Origin: Azophilus sp965221755
GTDB taxonomy: Bacteria > Pseudomonadota > Gammaproteobacteria > Pseudomonadales > Azotimanducaceae
Reading direction: 5' to 3'
Assembly: GCA_965221755.1 (NCBI GenBank)
Contig: OZ244921.1
Coordinates: 1,488,001 to 1,552,000, forward strand
Length of the DNA stretch: 64,000 nucleotides
Shown: positions 40,619 to 48,397 of the stretch, in pieces
How positions within the stretch are numbered: the stretch's first letter is position 1
Layout: each line of letters opens with the position of its first letter
Made by a program: the position numbers and the translations under genes
Notes under the pieces: model-generated
The model's input: only the letters and a program-made list of their open reading frames with translations
What the model was told of the DNA's origin: nothing
The model's database searches: none

Positions 40619-41573
40619 GACGCCGCCCCGTGAGACGCGCCCACTCGCCGTCAATGAACGGCGGCTCAAAGGCAAGGCCCGGGTAAGTCGCGGCCACTGC
40701 GTCGATCTGCGGCTCCAAAAGGCCTGCCAAGACCAACTGCCCGCCGGCGCGCAAGCAGCCGCTGAGCGTCGGCCCCAGCTCAATCAGGGTGTTGGCGAGA
40801 ATGTTGGCCAGCACCAAGTCAAATGCCGGTTGCGGCGCAAAGGCCTCCGGCGTGGTGACGGCGTCCAAGGCGACGCCGTTGAAGGCGGCATTCGCCCGCG
40901 TCGCCGAAAGCGCCTGCGGCTCGACATCGACGGCCGCCACGCGAGCCGCGCCGAGCAGCGCGGCGGCGATGCCCAGAATGCCGGACCCGCAACCGTAGTC
41001 GAGCACCGAGCGCCCCTCAAGGCGGGCCTGCGCCAGCCAGGCCAGGCAGGATCGCGTGGTCGGATGCTGCCCTGAGCCGAAGGCTAGGCCCGCATCCAAG
41101 CGCAACGTGGCGGCGGGCAATCCGGCTGCTCGAAGGGGCGGGGCATCGCGGGGAACAACCGCCAGACGGTCGCCGAAGCGCAGTTCGGGCGCATCGCCCG
41201 AAGGGGGAGCGGCCCAATCCTCATCGCCCAGCCAATCAATGCGGCTTGCGCCAATGGCGCCGAGCGCCGAGTTCAATGCTTGGGCGTTCACGGTCGGCGG
41301 GAAAAGCCCGGTCACGGTCACTTGGGGCCAGAGCGGAACGGTCCCCGGCGGCGGCTCAAGCACCTCGTCGCCAACCGCCCCGCCGCCATCGAAGCCCTTG
41401 GCTCGTCCCTGACTGGACTGCCGCCGACGCCGACGCAACAACCCGCCAGCCGCTGGAGCGTCTGCGGTCGTTTTGTGCAAGGACGCCGACAAAGCGCCGC
41501 AGGCCAGCATCCGCTCGGCCAGCGCCTCAGCCAAAGCGCCGGCCGCCTCGACGCTGATCTTCAACCAAGGCAT
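40611..41573 (-). CDS. prmA: Ribosomal protein L11 methyltransferase, with inserted segment
   Basis: SAM-dependent enzyme trimethylating ribosomal protein L11. 320 residues, longer than E. coli PrmA (293). The SAM site is VLDYGCGSGILGIAAALLGA near residue 195, preceded by LAFGSGQHPTTRSCLAWL near 165 and followed by DLVLANILANTLIELGP near 255. The N-terminal substrate-recognition domain should run from ALSASL to a VLEPPPGTVPLWP segment with few residues between. Here residues about 37-69 (arginine- and glycine-rich) look inserted. Overlaps the DUF3426 start by 8 nt. The gene directly follows accB, where accC is expected. Confidence 0.93.
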   Translation of the reverse strand: MPWLKISVEAAGALAEALAERMLACGALSASLHKTTADAPAAGGLLRRRRRQSSQGRAKGFDGGGAVGDEVLEPPPGTVPLWPQVTVTGLFPPTVNAQALNSALGAIGASRIDWLGDEDWAAPPSGDAPELRFGDRLAVVPRDAPPLRAAGLPAATLRLDAGLAFGSGQHPTTRSCLAWLAQARLEGRSVLDYGCGSGILGIAAALLGAARVAAVDVEPQALSATRANAAFNGVALDAVTTPEAFAPQPAFDLVLANILANTLIELGPTLSGCLRAGGQLVLAGLLEPQIDAVAATYPGLAFEPPFIDGEWARLTGRRRD

Positions 41574-41597
41574 GAATGAGGGCAGCGGCGGCGAAGG

Positions 41598-42017
41598 CTA
41601 CTCGATGCGAAACAGGGCCTGGCCCGAACTGACGGGCTCGCCGTCCGCCGCCAGGATTTCCACCACTTGGCCAGCCGCTTCCGAGGCAATCTCGTTCATC
41701 ATCTTCATGCTTTCGATGATGCAAAGCACGTCGCCGACGCCGATTCGGGAGCCAAGACGGACGAAGGGGGCCGCGCTGGGCGATGGTGCGGCGTAGAAGG
41801 TGCCGGCCATGGGCGCATTGATGGTGTTCCGGCGCTTTCTCGGCGCTGGCGCCGCGGCCGAGACGGGCGCCGCGGCTGGCTCCTCAGCCGCCTTGCCCCG
41901 GCTGTCAGGACGAACGATGCGGATGGCCTCTTCGCCGCTTTTCACCTCCAGCTCGGCGATGCCGGACTCCTCCACAAGCTCAATGAGCTTCTTGACCTTG
42001 CGCAAATCCATTGCCAT
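41598..42017 (-). CDS. accB: Acetyl-CoA carboxylase biotin carboxyl carrier protein
   Basis: Carries the biotin that transfers CO2 from biotin carboxylase (AccC) to the carboxyltransferase in fatty-acid synthesis. 139 residues. The N-terminal helix MDLRKVKKLIELVEESGI is followed by a Pro/Ala linker (about 50-72), and a biotinyl domain begins NTINAPMAGTFYAAPSPSA. The biotin lysine sits in CIIESMKMMNEIASE near residue 105; ESMK replaces the EAMK commonly seen in proteobacteria. ATG at 42017 (a second at 42011). It sits between aroQ and prmA, but the usual partner accC is missing from this locus. Confidence 0.96.
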   Translation of the reverse strand: MAMDLRKVKKLIELVEESGIAELEVKSGEEAIRIVRPDSRGKAAEEPAAAPVSAAAPAPRKRRNTINAPMAGTFYAAPSPSAAPFVRLGSRIGVGDVLCIIESMKMMNEIASEAAGQVVEILAADGEPVSSGQALFRIE

Positions 42018-42031
42018 CCCCGAACCGCCGT

Positions 42032-42469
42032 TCAGTCTTCGAACTGGGCCATGAGCGCTTCCAAGGCGAACAGGTAGCCCTGCGCGCCGCAGCCAGTGAT
42101 CACCGCTTGGGCGATGTCGGACAGGTAGGAGGTTTGACGGAAGTCCTCCCGCGCATGGACGTTGGACAGATGCACCTCAATGAAGGGCAGGCCCACGCCC
42201 AGAAAGGCATCCCTCAGCGCGATGCTGGTGTGGGTGAAGGCGCCTGGGTTGATGACGATGCCGGCCGCTTCGCCCTTCGCGCGGTGAATGCGCTCCACGA
42301 GTTCATGCTCGGCATTGGATTGCCGGCACTCCGCTTCGTGGCCTCTCGACGCCGCCAAGGCGCTGATGCGGGCATTGATGTCGGCCAAGGTGTCGTGGCC
42401 GTAAATCGCAGGCTCCCGGCTGCCGAGCAGGTTCAGGTTGGGGCCGTGCAGCACGAGAAACTTGACCAC
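42032..42469 (-). CDS. aroQ: 3-dehydroquinate dehydratase, type II
   Basis: Dodecameric enzyme dehydrating 3-dehydroquinate in the shikimate pathway. 145 residues. It starts LVLHGPNLNLLGSREPAIYG; the lid-loop tyrosine and arginine are in REPAIYGHDTL. GIVINPGAFTHTSIALRDAF near residue 75 and FIEVHLSNVHAREDFRQTSY near 97-115 form the active site. Length and motifs are typical. It lies 14 bp upstream of accB, the classic aroQ-accB arrangement. Confidence 0.97.
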   Translation of the reverse strand: MVKFLVLHGPNLNLLGSREPAIYGHDTLADINARISALAASRGHEAECRQSNAEHELVERIHRAKGEAAGIVINPGAFTHTSIALRDAFLGVGLPFIEVHLSNVHAREDFRQTSYLSDIAQAVITGCGAQGYLFALEALMAQFED

Positions 42470-42536
42470 CGGATGATGTGCTCCTCAACGGATGCAGGGA
42501 TTGTCCCCCACCGCATCTTAAATGTACAGATATGCT

Positions 42537-44699
42537 TTAGATGCCTGCAAGATCGCTGACTTTAGACGACGTTTGAAGAGAATCGCCTTCGCCGCCCCGA
42601 CTTTGCAGGACTGTTTGCAAATGCTTGGCCAACGCTTCCGCGCCGATTTCGCCCTGCACCCGCAGGGATTTCAACTCCTGGCCGTTGCGGTCGAAGAACA
42701 CCAGACTGGGCGGCCCGAACAGACCGAAGGCGTTGAGCAGCGCCTTGTCCTGCGCATCATTCGCCGTGACGTCGGCGCGCAACAGGTGGAACTCGGCCAG
42801 GCGGCCGGCCACCTCCGGCACCGGAAACACCGAGCGCTCCATGACCTTGCACGAGATGCACCAGTCGGCGTAAAGGTCGAGCAGCGTCAGACGGCCGGCG
42901 TCCGCACCCGCTTCGATCCCCGCCCGGACATCCTCGAGGCTGCCCACGGGACGCCACTGCGGTTCCCCGCCTTCCTTCGCGGACGGGACGGCGGTGAAGT
43001 GCTGCAAGGGCCGCAAGGGATCGTTGGCGCCGCTGGCGGCGCCAATCAACAGCAGCGCGCCGTAGATGGCGGCAGCAAAGCCCGCCGCCTTCCTCAAGCT
43101 GCCCCAACCGGTCTTGGCGGCCGCGTCCAAGCCGCCCAAGTAGGCGGCGCTGCCGATCAACAGCGCCGCCCACAGGGCCAAGGCGACGGGGCCGGGCACC
43201 ACTCGTTCGAGCAGCCAGATGGCGACGGCCAGCAGGCCGACCCCAAAGACCGCCTTGACGGCGTTCATCCATGCGCCCGCGCGGGGCAAAAGATGGGCGC
43301 CGCTGGAGCCGATGACGAGCAGGGGCACGCCCATGCCAAGCCCGAGGGCGAGCAGGGCGGCGGCGCCAAGCACTGCGTCCTGGCTGGCGCTGATGTAGAT
43401 CAGCGCTCCCGCCAACGGGGCGGACACGCAAGGCGAGACCACCAGGGCGGACAGGGCGCCCATGACCAAAACGCCCAAGTGCTTGCCGCCCCCGAGACGT
43501 CCGCCCAAGGCATCGAGCGAATTCTGCCAGCGCTGCGGCAGGCGCAGTTCATAGAAGCCGAACATGGCCAGCGACAGCCCAACGAACAGCGCGGCGAAGA
43601 CGATGAGCGCCGCCGGCGACTGCAGCGCCGCCTGCAAATTCAGGCTGGCCCCGAACAGGCCCATCAGGGTGCCGACCGCAGCGTAGGTGAAGGCCATGCC
43701 GAGCACATAGGCCAACGACAGGCTGAAGGCCCGCCAGCGGGTTGGCGTTTGCGCATCGCCGACGATGATGCTGGAGAGGATGGGCACCATGGGCAGCACG
43801 CAGGGCGTGAACGCCAAGCCGATGCCGCCGATGAAGAACAGCGCCATCGCCAGCAGCAGCCCCCGCTCGGCGAGCGCTGCGGCCAGCCGTTGCTCTTGCG
43901 TGGCGGGCTCGCCGGACGTTGGCGCCGATTCGGCGACCGGCGGCGCGAAGGCCGCATCCACCACCACCCAACGGCGTTCAGGCGGGTAGCACAGGCCGGC
44001 CTCGGCGCAGCCTTGATAGGAAATGCCCACCTCGACGGGCCCTTGGGCATTGCGAATCGGCACCCGGGCTTGCGCGCGGCGGTAGTAAACCTCCACCGCG
44101 CCGAAGTACTCATCGACCTTGGCCTTGCCCGGCGGCAGCTCCGCCGGGCCCAAAACCGCGGCCCCGGGATCCTTCAACGTGAAGTCGAAGCGGTGGCGGT
44201 AGAGGTAATAGCCGTCCGGCATGTCCCAATAGGCCAGCAACGCGCCATCGGCAGCGGTTTCCGTGGACAGCGCGAACGCTTCGTCCACGGGCAGGAACTC
44301 GGGCGCCTCGGCCAGCCACGACTGCTCCCCAGCCGCAGCGGCCGGGGCGGCGCCAAACGCCAGCGCCGCGACCGCCAACATCCACAGATGAACCAGAGGC
44401 GGGATCCTGCGCGGCCTGACTCTCGCGGCGGACTTGCGTGCGTTGAAGCTCCGCTGGCGCGCGCTCGGGGCGCACGGGATTCCATGGCGGGTTCCCTCGA
44501 ACCGAGCGCATCCCGCCCTCGATTGGGTTCCCGCAACTCCCGGCGAAGACAAGACGCCCTCGATCCGAACTTCGTTCGAGCGCAACCCGGGGACCGACGG
44601 CGTTGCGGCCTCTGGGCAGGCTTGATTGCGCGCCAAGACAGCCTCGCGTTCAGGGGCGCGGCGCCATGGGTCGGTTGCGGCCATCTGCGTTGCTGGCAA
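42537..44699 (-). CDS. dsbD: Thiol:disulfide interchange protein DsbD (start uncertain)
   Basis: Moves electrons from cytosolic thioredoxin to the periplasm. Order of domains: N-terminal immunoglobulin-like domain with the Cys pair in YQGCAEAGLCYPP; an eight-helix central domain with the redox cysteines in FTPCVLPMVP and VVSPCVSAPLAG; and a C-terminal thioredoxin domain with YADWCISCKVME. A signal peptide RPRRIPPLVHLWMLAVAALA ending APAAAAG precedes the mature part, so translation must begin upstream of about 44420. Upstream the frame runs to ATG at 44699 through about 95 residues unlike DsbD, which include hairpins such as GGTTC-CCTC-GAACC at 44490. Possible internal starts are TTG codons. 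The leader is probably an insertion-altered 5' end. Confidence 0.93.
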   Translation of the reverse strand: MPATQMAATDPWRRAPEREAVLARNQACPEAATPSVPGLRSNEVRIEGVLSSPGVAGTQSRAGCARFEGTRHGIPCAPSARQRSFNARKSAARVRPRRIPPLVHLWMLAVAALAFGAAPAAAAGEQSWLAEAPEFLPVDEAFALSTETAADGALLAYWDMPDGYYLYRHRFDFTLKDPGAAVLGPAELPPGKAKVDEYFGAVEVYYRRAQARVPIRNAQGPVEVGISYQGCAEAGLCYPPERRWVVVDAAFAPPVAESAPTSGEPATQEQRLAAALAERGLLLAMALFFIGGIGLAFTPCVLPMVPILSSIIVGDAQTPTRWRAFSLSLAYVLGMAFTYAAVGTLMGLFGASLNLQAALQSPAALIVFAALFVGLSLAMFGFYELRLPQRWQNSLDALGGRLGGGKHLGVLVMGALSALVVSPCVSAPLAGALIYISASQDAVLGAAALLALGLGMGVPLLVIGSSGAHLLPRAGAWMNAVKAVFGVGLLAVAIWLLERVVPGPVALALWAALLIGSAAYLGGLDAAAKTGWGSLRKAAGFAAAIYGALLLIGAASGANDPLRPLQHFTAVPSAKEGGEPQWRPVGSLEDVRAGIEAGADAGRLTLLDLYADWCISCKVMERSVFPVPEVAGRLAEFHLLRADVTANDAQDKALLNAFGLFGPPSLVFFDRNGQELKSLRVQGEIGAEALAKHLQTVLQSRGGEGDSLQTSSKVSDLAGI

Positions 44700-44743
44700 G
44701 TTGGTAAGTTAGGCGTCAATATAACCGGTTTGGCAACCCAATC

Positions 44744-45487
44744 GTGAATCTGCCGATGGCCTTCGGCACCCTTACCAAAGCCCGCCGGCGCTCGCTCGCC
44801 CTGTCTGCAACCGCCGCGCTGATGGTCGGCTGCGAGACGGCTCAAGTGCCGGTGCAGCTGCCGACGGAGCGGCCCCCGCAGTCTGCGGGGGCCGCATCGA
44901 TCAAGAATGAGCGCATCGGTCGGCTGCTTGAGGCGGCCGACCAAGCCTTGGCCGAGGATCGGCTCACCACGCCGGAGGCCGGCAGCGCCCACAGCCTCTA
45001 CCGGGAGATCCTCAAGCTCAACCCCGACGATCAACGCGCCCAGCGCGGCTTCGAGAAGATCGTGGAACGTTACGTGAAGCTGGCGCTGACGGCCGCCGAC
45101 CGGCGACGCTACGCCCAAGGGCGGTTGATGCTGCAGCGGGCGCGGGAGGTTGATCCGACGCACCCGGCCATCGCTCCGACCGAGCGGCAACTGGAATTGC
45201 TGGAGAACGCCCGTCGGGACAAGGTGCGGCTTGACGCCGAAGCGCTTGCCAACCGGGCCAGCGCAGTGCGCGGCGCGCTCAAGCGCCTCGGCCGGCGAGC
45301 CAGCGAGGGGGGCTGCCGAGTACACATCAACGCCCGGTCGGACGCCGAGGGCCGCTGGGTGTACCAACAACTGAACAGCGGCGCCGGTGACGCCCGAGTG
45401 CGCGCGCGCCTCACCGTGGCCTCGCCGCCCACCGTGGAGCTGACATGCTTCTCCGGCGACGGCAAACGGGGCGATGTCTTGGACTAG
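44744..45487 (+). CDS. Putative lipoprotein with TPR-like region
   Basis: 247-residue protein with a basic N-terminus and hydrophobic stretch ending in a lipobox, SATAALMVGC, so Cys about 29 should be lipidated. Residues about 65-160 form a TPR-like helical region (YREILKLNPDDQRAQRGFEK, LMLQRAREVDPTHPAI). The C-terminal part contains ALKRLGRRASEGGCRVHINA. GTG at 44744 gives the full product; ATG at 44756 is a close alternative. It is divergent from dsbD with only about 45 bp between. Family function unknown; similar proteins accompany DUF2333 genes. Confidence 0.75.
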   Translation: MNLPMAFGTLTKARRRSLALSATAALMVGCETAQVPVQLPTERPPQSAGAASIKNERIGRLLEAADQALAEDRLTTPEAGSAHSLYREILKLNPDDQRAQRGFEKIVERYVKLALTAADRRRYAQGRLMLQRAREVDPTHPAIAPTERQLELLENARRDKVRLDAEALANRASAVRGALKRLGRRASEGGCRVHINARSDAEGRWVYQQLNSGAGDARVRARLTVASPPTVELTCFSGDGKRGDVLD

Positions 45488-45661
45488 AAGCCTCTGTTTC
45501 AGAGGCTCCCCAGCGCCGCGTCACATGACGCGCCGACGATCGCCAAGCGCCGCGGTCGGCTCTTTTGACAACCGCATCCGGCAATCGCGAGCAATGGCAA
45601 CCGGTCAGCAGGCAGTGCTATGGTGCGGGGCCACGGTCCCGTCGCCGGGAGGCAAACGAAC

Positions 45662-46708
45662 ATGAACTGGAAATTCTGGCAGGCCAAGCCCCGTTTCAAA
45701 GCCCCGAGTTTCGGCGGCGGGAGCAAGCTGGGCGTCAAAGCCGCAGTCGGCTTGGCCGCGGCCTATCTCGGCGCTTGCGCCCTGCTCGCTTGGTGGTGGG
45801 ATGACGAGCCGCCGCCCTTCGACGTGCGGCAAAGCGCCGCCCTGCAGTCCGCGACGGCTGACGAGACGGCAGTCATCGGCACGACCACCACCGCCACTCT
45901 CATTCGGCTGGCCGAGACCCTGCTCGACAAACGCGGCGGCTACCTGTCCAACGACCTCTTCCCGCCGGGCCTGTGGATGGACAACATCCCCAATTGGGAG
46001 TTCGGCGTTCTGGTGCAGGTTCGCGATGCCGCCCGCGCCTACCGCATCGACTTCGCCCGCTCCCAAAGCCAATCCAAGGAAGATGCGGACCTGCAGCTGG
46101 CCGAAGGCCAGTTCTTCTTCGACAACTCCAGTTGGATATTCCCCAGCAGCGAGGGTGAGTACCGCCAAGGCATCCGCCACGTCAACGCCTACCTGCGCCG
46201 CTTGGCGGACCCCGCCGAGCCCGACGCGCAGTTCTACGCCCGGGCGGACAACCTCCAGCAATGGCTGCAGGGGGTGGAGACGCGGCTGGGCAGCCTCGCG
46301 CAGCGGCTCTCGGCCAGCGTCGGCAAGCGGCAGCTCAACATCGACCTGGCAGGAGACGCCGCCGCCGTGCAAGCCACCGACGCGCCCGGCGAGCAGGAGT
46401 ACAAGACGCCTTGGCTCGAAATCGACGACGTGTTCTACCAAGCGCGGGGGCAGACTTGGGCGCTGCTGCACCTGCTGCGGGCCATCGAGCACGACTTCGG
46501 CGACGTGCTGGACAACAAGAACGCCCGAGTCAGCGTCCAGCAGATCATCCGCGACCTGGAACCGACCCAAGACACGCTCTGGAGCCCGATGGTGCTCAAC
46601 GGCAGCGGCATGGGCTTTCTCGCCAACCACTCCTTGGTGATGGCCTCCCACATCTCCCGCGTCAACGCGGCGATCATTGACCTTCGATCACTGCTCGCTC
46701 AAGGGTGA
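45662..46708 (+). CDS. DUF2333 family membrane-anchored protein
   Basis: 348-residue protein beginning MNWKFWQAKPRFKAP, with one N-terminal transmembrane helix (about 22-45, LGVKAAVGLAAAYLGACALLAWWW). A long periplasmic domain follows, with family motifs TLLDKRGGYLSNDLFPPG, MDNIPNWEFGVLVQVRDAA, FFDNSSWIFPSSEGEYRQG near residue 155-175, and NGSGMGFLANHSLVMASHIS near the C-terminus. DUF2333 is widespread in gammaproteobacteria and uncharacterised. ATG at 45662 is preferred over an upstream in-frame start that would precede the obvious hydrophilic leader. The gene is complete. Confidence 0.9.
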   Translation: MNWKFWQAKPRFKAPSFGGGSKLGVKAAVGLAAAYLGACALLAWWWDDEPPPFDVRQSAALQSATADETAVIGTTTTATLIRLAETLLDKRGGYLSNDLFPPGLWMDNIPNWEFGVLVQVRDAARAYRIDFARSQSQSKEDADLQLAEGQFFFDNSSWIFPSSEGEYRQGIRHVNAYLRRLADPAEPDAQFYARADNLQQWLQGVETRLGSLAQRLSASVGKRQLNIDLAGDAAAVQATDAPGEQEYKTPWLEIDDVFYQARGQTWALLHLLRAIEHDFGDVLDNKNARVSVQQIIRDLEPTQDTLWSPMVLNGSGMGFLANHSLVMASHISRVNAAIIDLRSLLAQG

Positions 46709-47030
46709 GGCGTCCAATTGGCCTTGGCGGCCCGGAGCAGCTGCAGCGCCCGCCTCAATGACAGCAGGCGCACGGTTTCGGCTTGGCGAATCGCGGACCT
46801 TGCGCATTGATGCGGCACCTGAGCAGCGGCTCAGTTTGATTCAGGCGATCGTCGTGATTCGGTCGAGGGCGGGATGCCCTCGCTCCGGGGATCCCGCCTG
46901 ATGAGGGCGTTTCGCCCCGGAGCGGGTTTCTTGCCCTCTCAGTGGCGCCCGTCGGAGCGCCACCCGCTAACCCCCAGCCAAAGCCAAACCGAGCCGCTAC
47001 TGGCACCTGAATCCAATTGACATCACTGTT
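46709..47030. other. Intergenic region with nested hairpins
   Basis: No gene is recognised. Most of the middle is taken up by the hairpin cluster at 46868-46968. Confidence 0.45.
46868..46968. repeat. Cluster of nested inverted repeats
   Basis: GGCGGGAT / ATCCCGCC (46868-46875, 46891-46898), GGGCG-TTT-CGCCC (46905-46917), and AGCGGGT / ACCCGCT (46921-46927, 46962-46968) enclosing GTGGCGC / GCGCCAC. The arrangement could form a large cruciform or act as a transcription terminator for the DUF2333 gene. It resembles REP-type clusters. Confidence 0.6.
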
Positions 47031-47074
47031 GCTGATTATCATGATATTCAGCAGCAGAGTCGCTGATTGTCATC
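47031..47074 (+). promoter_or_regulatory. Palindromic operator candidate before DUF4143 ATPase
   Basis: GCTGATTATCATGATATTCAGC (47031-47052; shown as two arms GCTGATTATCA / TGATATTCAGC) is a near-perfect 22-bp palindrome. A third half-site GCTGATTGTCATC follows at about 47062-47074, ending at the start codon. The AT-rich, symmetric layout suggests a repressor site. Confidence 0.5.
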
Positions 47075-47075
47075 A

Positions 47076-48224
47076 ATGTCCCATCCCGACATTCCACGCC
47101 AACTAGACATCTCCGAGGTGCTGGCCAGCAAGTCCTGCTTCCTGTTCGGCCCCCGCCAAACCGGCAAGTCCACGCTGATCCGTCAACAGCTTGCAGGCTG
47201 CCCCGTTTACGATCTGCTCGATCAAACGCTGTTTCCGCGACTCTCAAGCAACCCGGCGCTGATCCGCGAGGCGCTGGCCCCCGAAACCTCCCTCATCGTC
47301 ATCGACGAAATTCAGAAGCTCCCGGAGCTTCTGAACGAAGTGCAGCTGATGATCGAGCGGCACGGGGTGCGGTTTCTGCTGACCGGATCCAGCGCCCGCA
47401 GCCTGCGCCGCAAGGGCGTGAACCTGCTCGGCGGCAGGGCCCGTTCGCGGGCACTGCACCCGTTCACCCGGGGGGAGCTGGGCGCGCGCTTCGACCTGCA
47501 CCGCGCCCTGGAGCATGGCTTGCTGCCGCCCATCTACTTTTCCGATGCGCCCAGCGAGGACTTGGCGGCCTACGCCGGCGACTATCTCAAGGAAGAGGTC
47601 GCAGCGGAGGCGGTGGTACGCAACGTGGGTGCCTTCAGCCGCTTTCTGACGGCCGCGGCTCTGGCCCATGGGCAGATGGTCAACTTCGCCAGCTTCGCGA
47701 ACGACGCCCAAGTGCCCGCTTCGACGGCAAGGGCCTACTACGACATTCTCAAGGACACCTTCATCGCCCATGAGGTGCCGGCCGTCACGGAGACCCGCAA
47801 GCGCAAGGCGGTGTCCACCTCCAAGTACTACCTGTTCGACATCGGCTTGGCGCGACACCTGCAGGGTCGCCAAGGGCTGGCCCCCGGCACACCCGAGTAC
47901 GGCTCAGCCTTCGAGAGTTTCATCCACCAGGAAATCGCGGCCTACTGCAGCTACCGTCGGCTCGACCCACCGCGCTACTGGCGGTCGAAATCCGGATTCG
48001 AGGTGGACTTCGTGTTTCAGGACATCGCTGTCGAGGTGAAGGCGAAGGCCCAAGTCAGCGCACGGGACTGGCGCGGCCTGAAGGCTCTCAAGGAGGAGGG
48101 GCTCATCCGCCGCCACCTGCTGGTGTGCATGGAACCCATGCGCCGCCTCGTGGAAGACCTGGAAGTGACGCCTTGGGAGGAATTTCTGGATGGGCTGTGG
48201 CAAGGGCGGTTGCTGAACGATTGA
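47076..48224 (+). CDS. ATP-binding protein, AAA+ with DUF4143 domain
   Basis: 382-residue protein of the widespread AAA_14/DUF4143 group. Walker A is FLFGPRQTGKSTLIRQQL near residue 30; Walker B is LIVIDEIQKLPELLNEVQL near 80, followed by sensor FLLTGSSARSLRRKGVNLLG. The middle carries a winged-helix-like region, and the C-terminal DUF4143 portion has YYLFDIGLARHL and the nuclease-like EYGSAFESFIHQEIAAYCSY with FEVDFVFQDIAVEVKAK. The last resembles a PD-(D/E)xK core (E...D...ExK). Biological role of the family is unsettled. ATG at 47076. A palindromic operator candidate lies just upstream; a broken relative is at about 49890-50430. Confidence 0.92.
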   Translation: MSHPDIPRQLDISEVLASKSCFLFGPRQTGKSTLIRQQLAGCPVYDLLDQTLFPRLSSNPALIREALAPETSLIVIDEIQKLPELLNEVQLMIERHGVRFLLTGSSARSLRRKGVNLLGGRARSRALHPFTRGELGARFDLHRALEHGLLPPIYFSDAPSEDLAAYAGDYLKEEVAAEAVVRNVGAFSRFLTAAALAHGQMVNFASFANDAQVPASTARAYYDILKDTFIAHEVPAVTETRKRKAVSTSKYYLFDIGLARHLQGRQGLAPGTPEYGSAFESFIHQEIAAYCSYRRLDPPRYWRSKSGFEVDFVFQDIAVEVKAKAQVSARDWRGLKALKEEGLIRRHLLVCMEPMRRLVEDLEVTPWEEFLDGLWQGRLLND

Positions 48225-48397
48225 CGCCAGAGTCCAAGGTCATCGATCAAGGGAACGGCGTTGGCCAGGAGAGCGGGCAGGCGTCCAAGTCCTCGTCAAC
48301 CTGCCTCAGCAGGGAGCAAACCGTTGACAGCGGAGTCGCGCTGTCGCGAAACTCCAAAGCCATTGAGCAGGATGTCAGGGAACCCGTCTCAGGCCGC

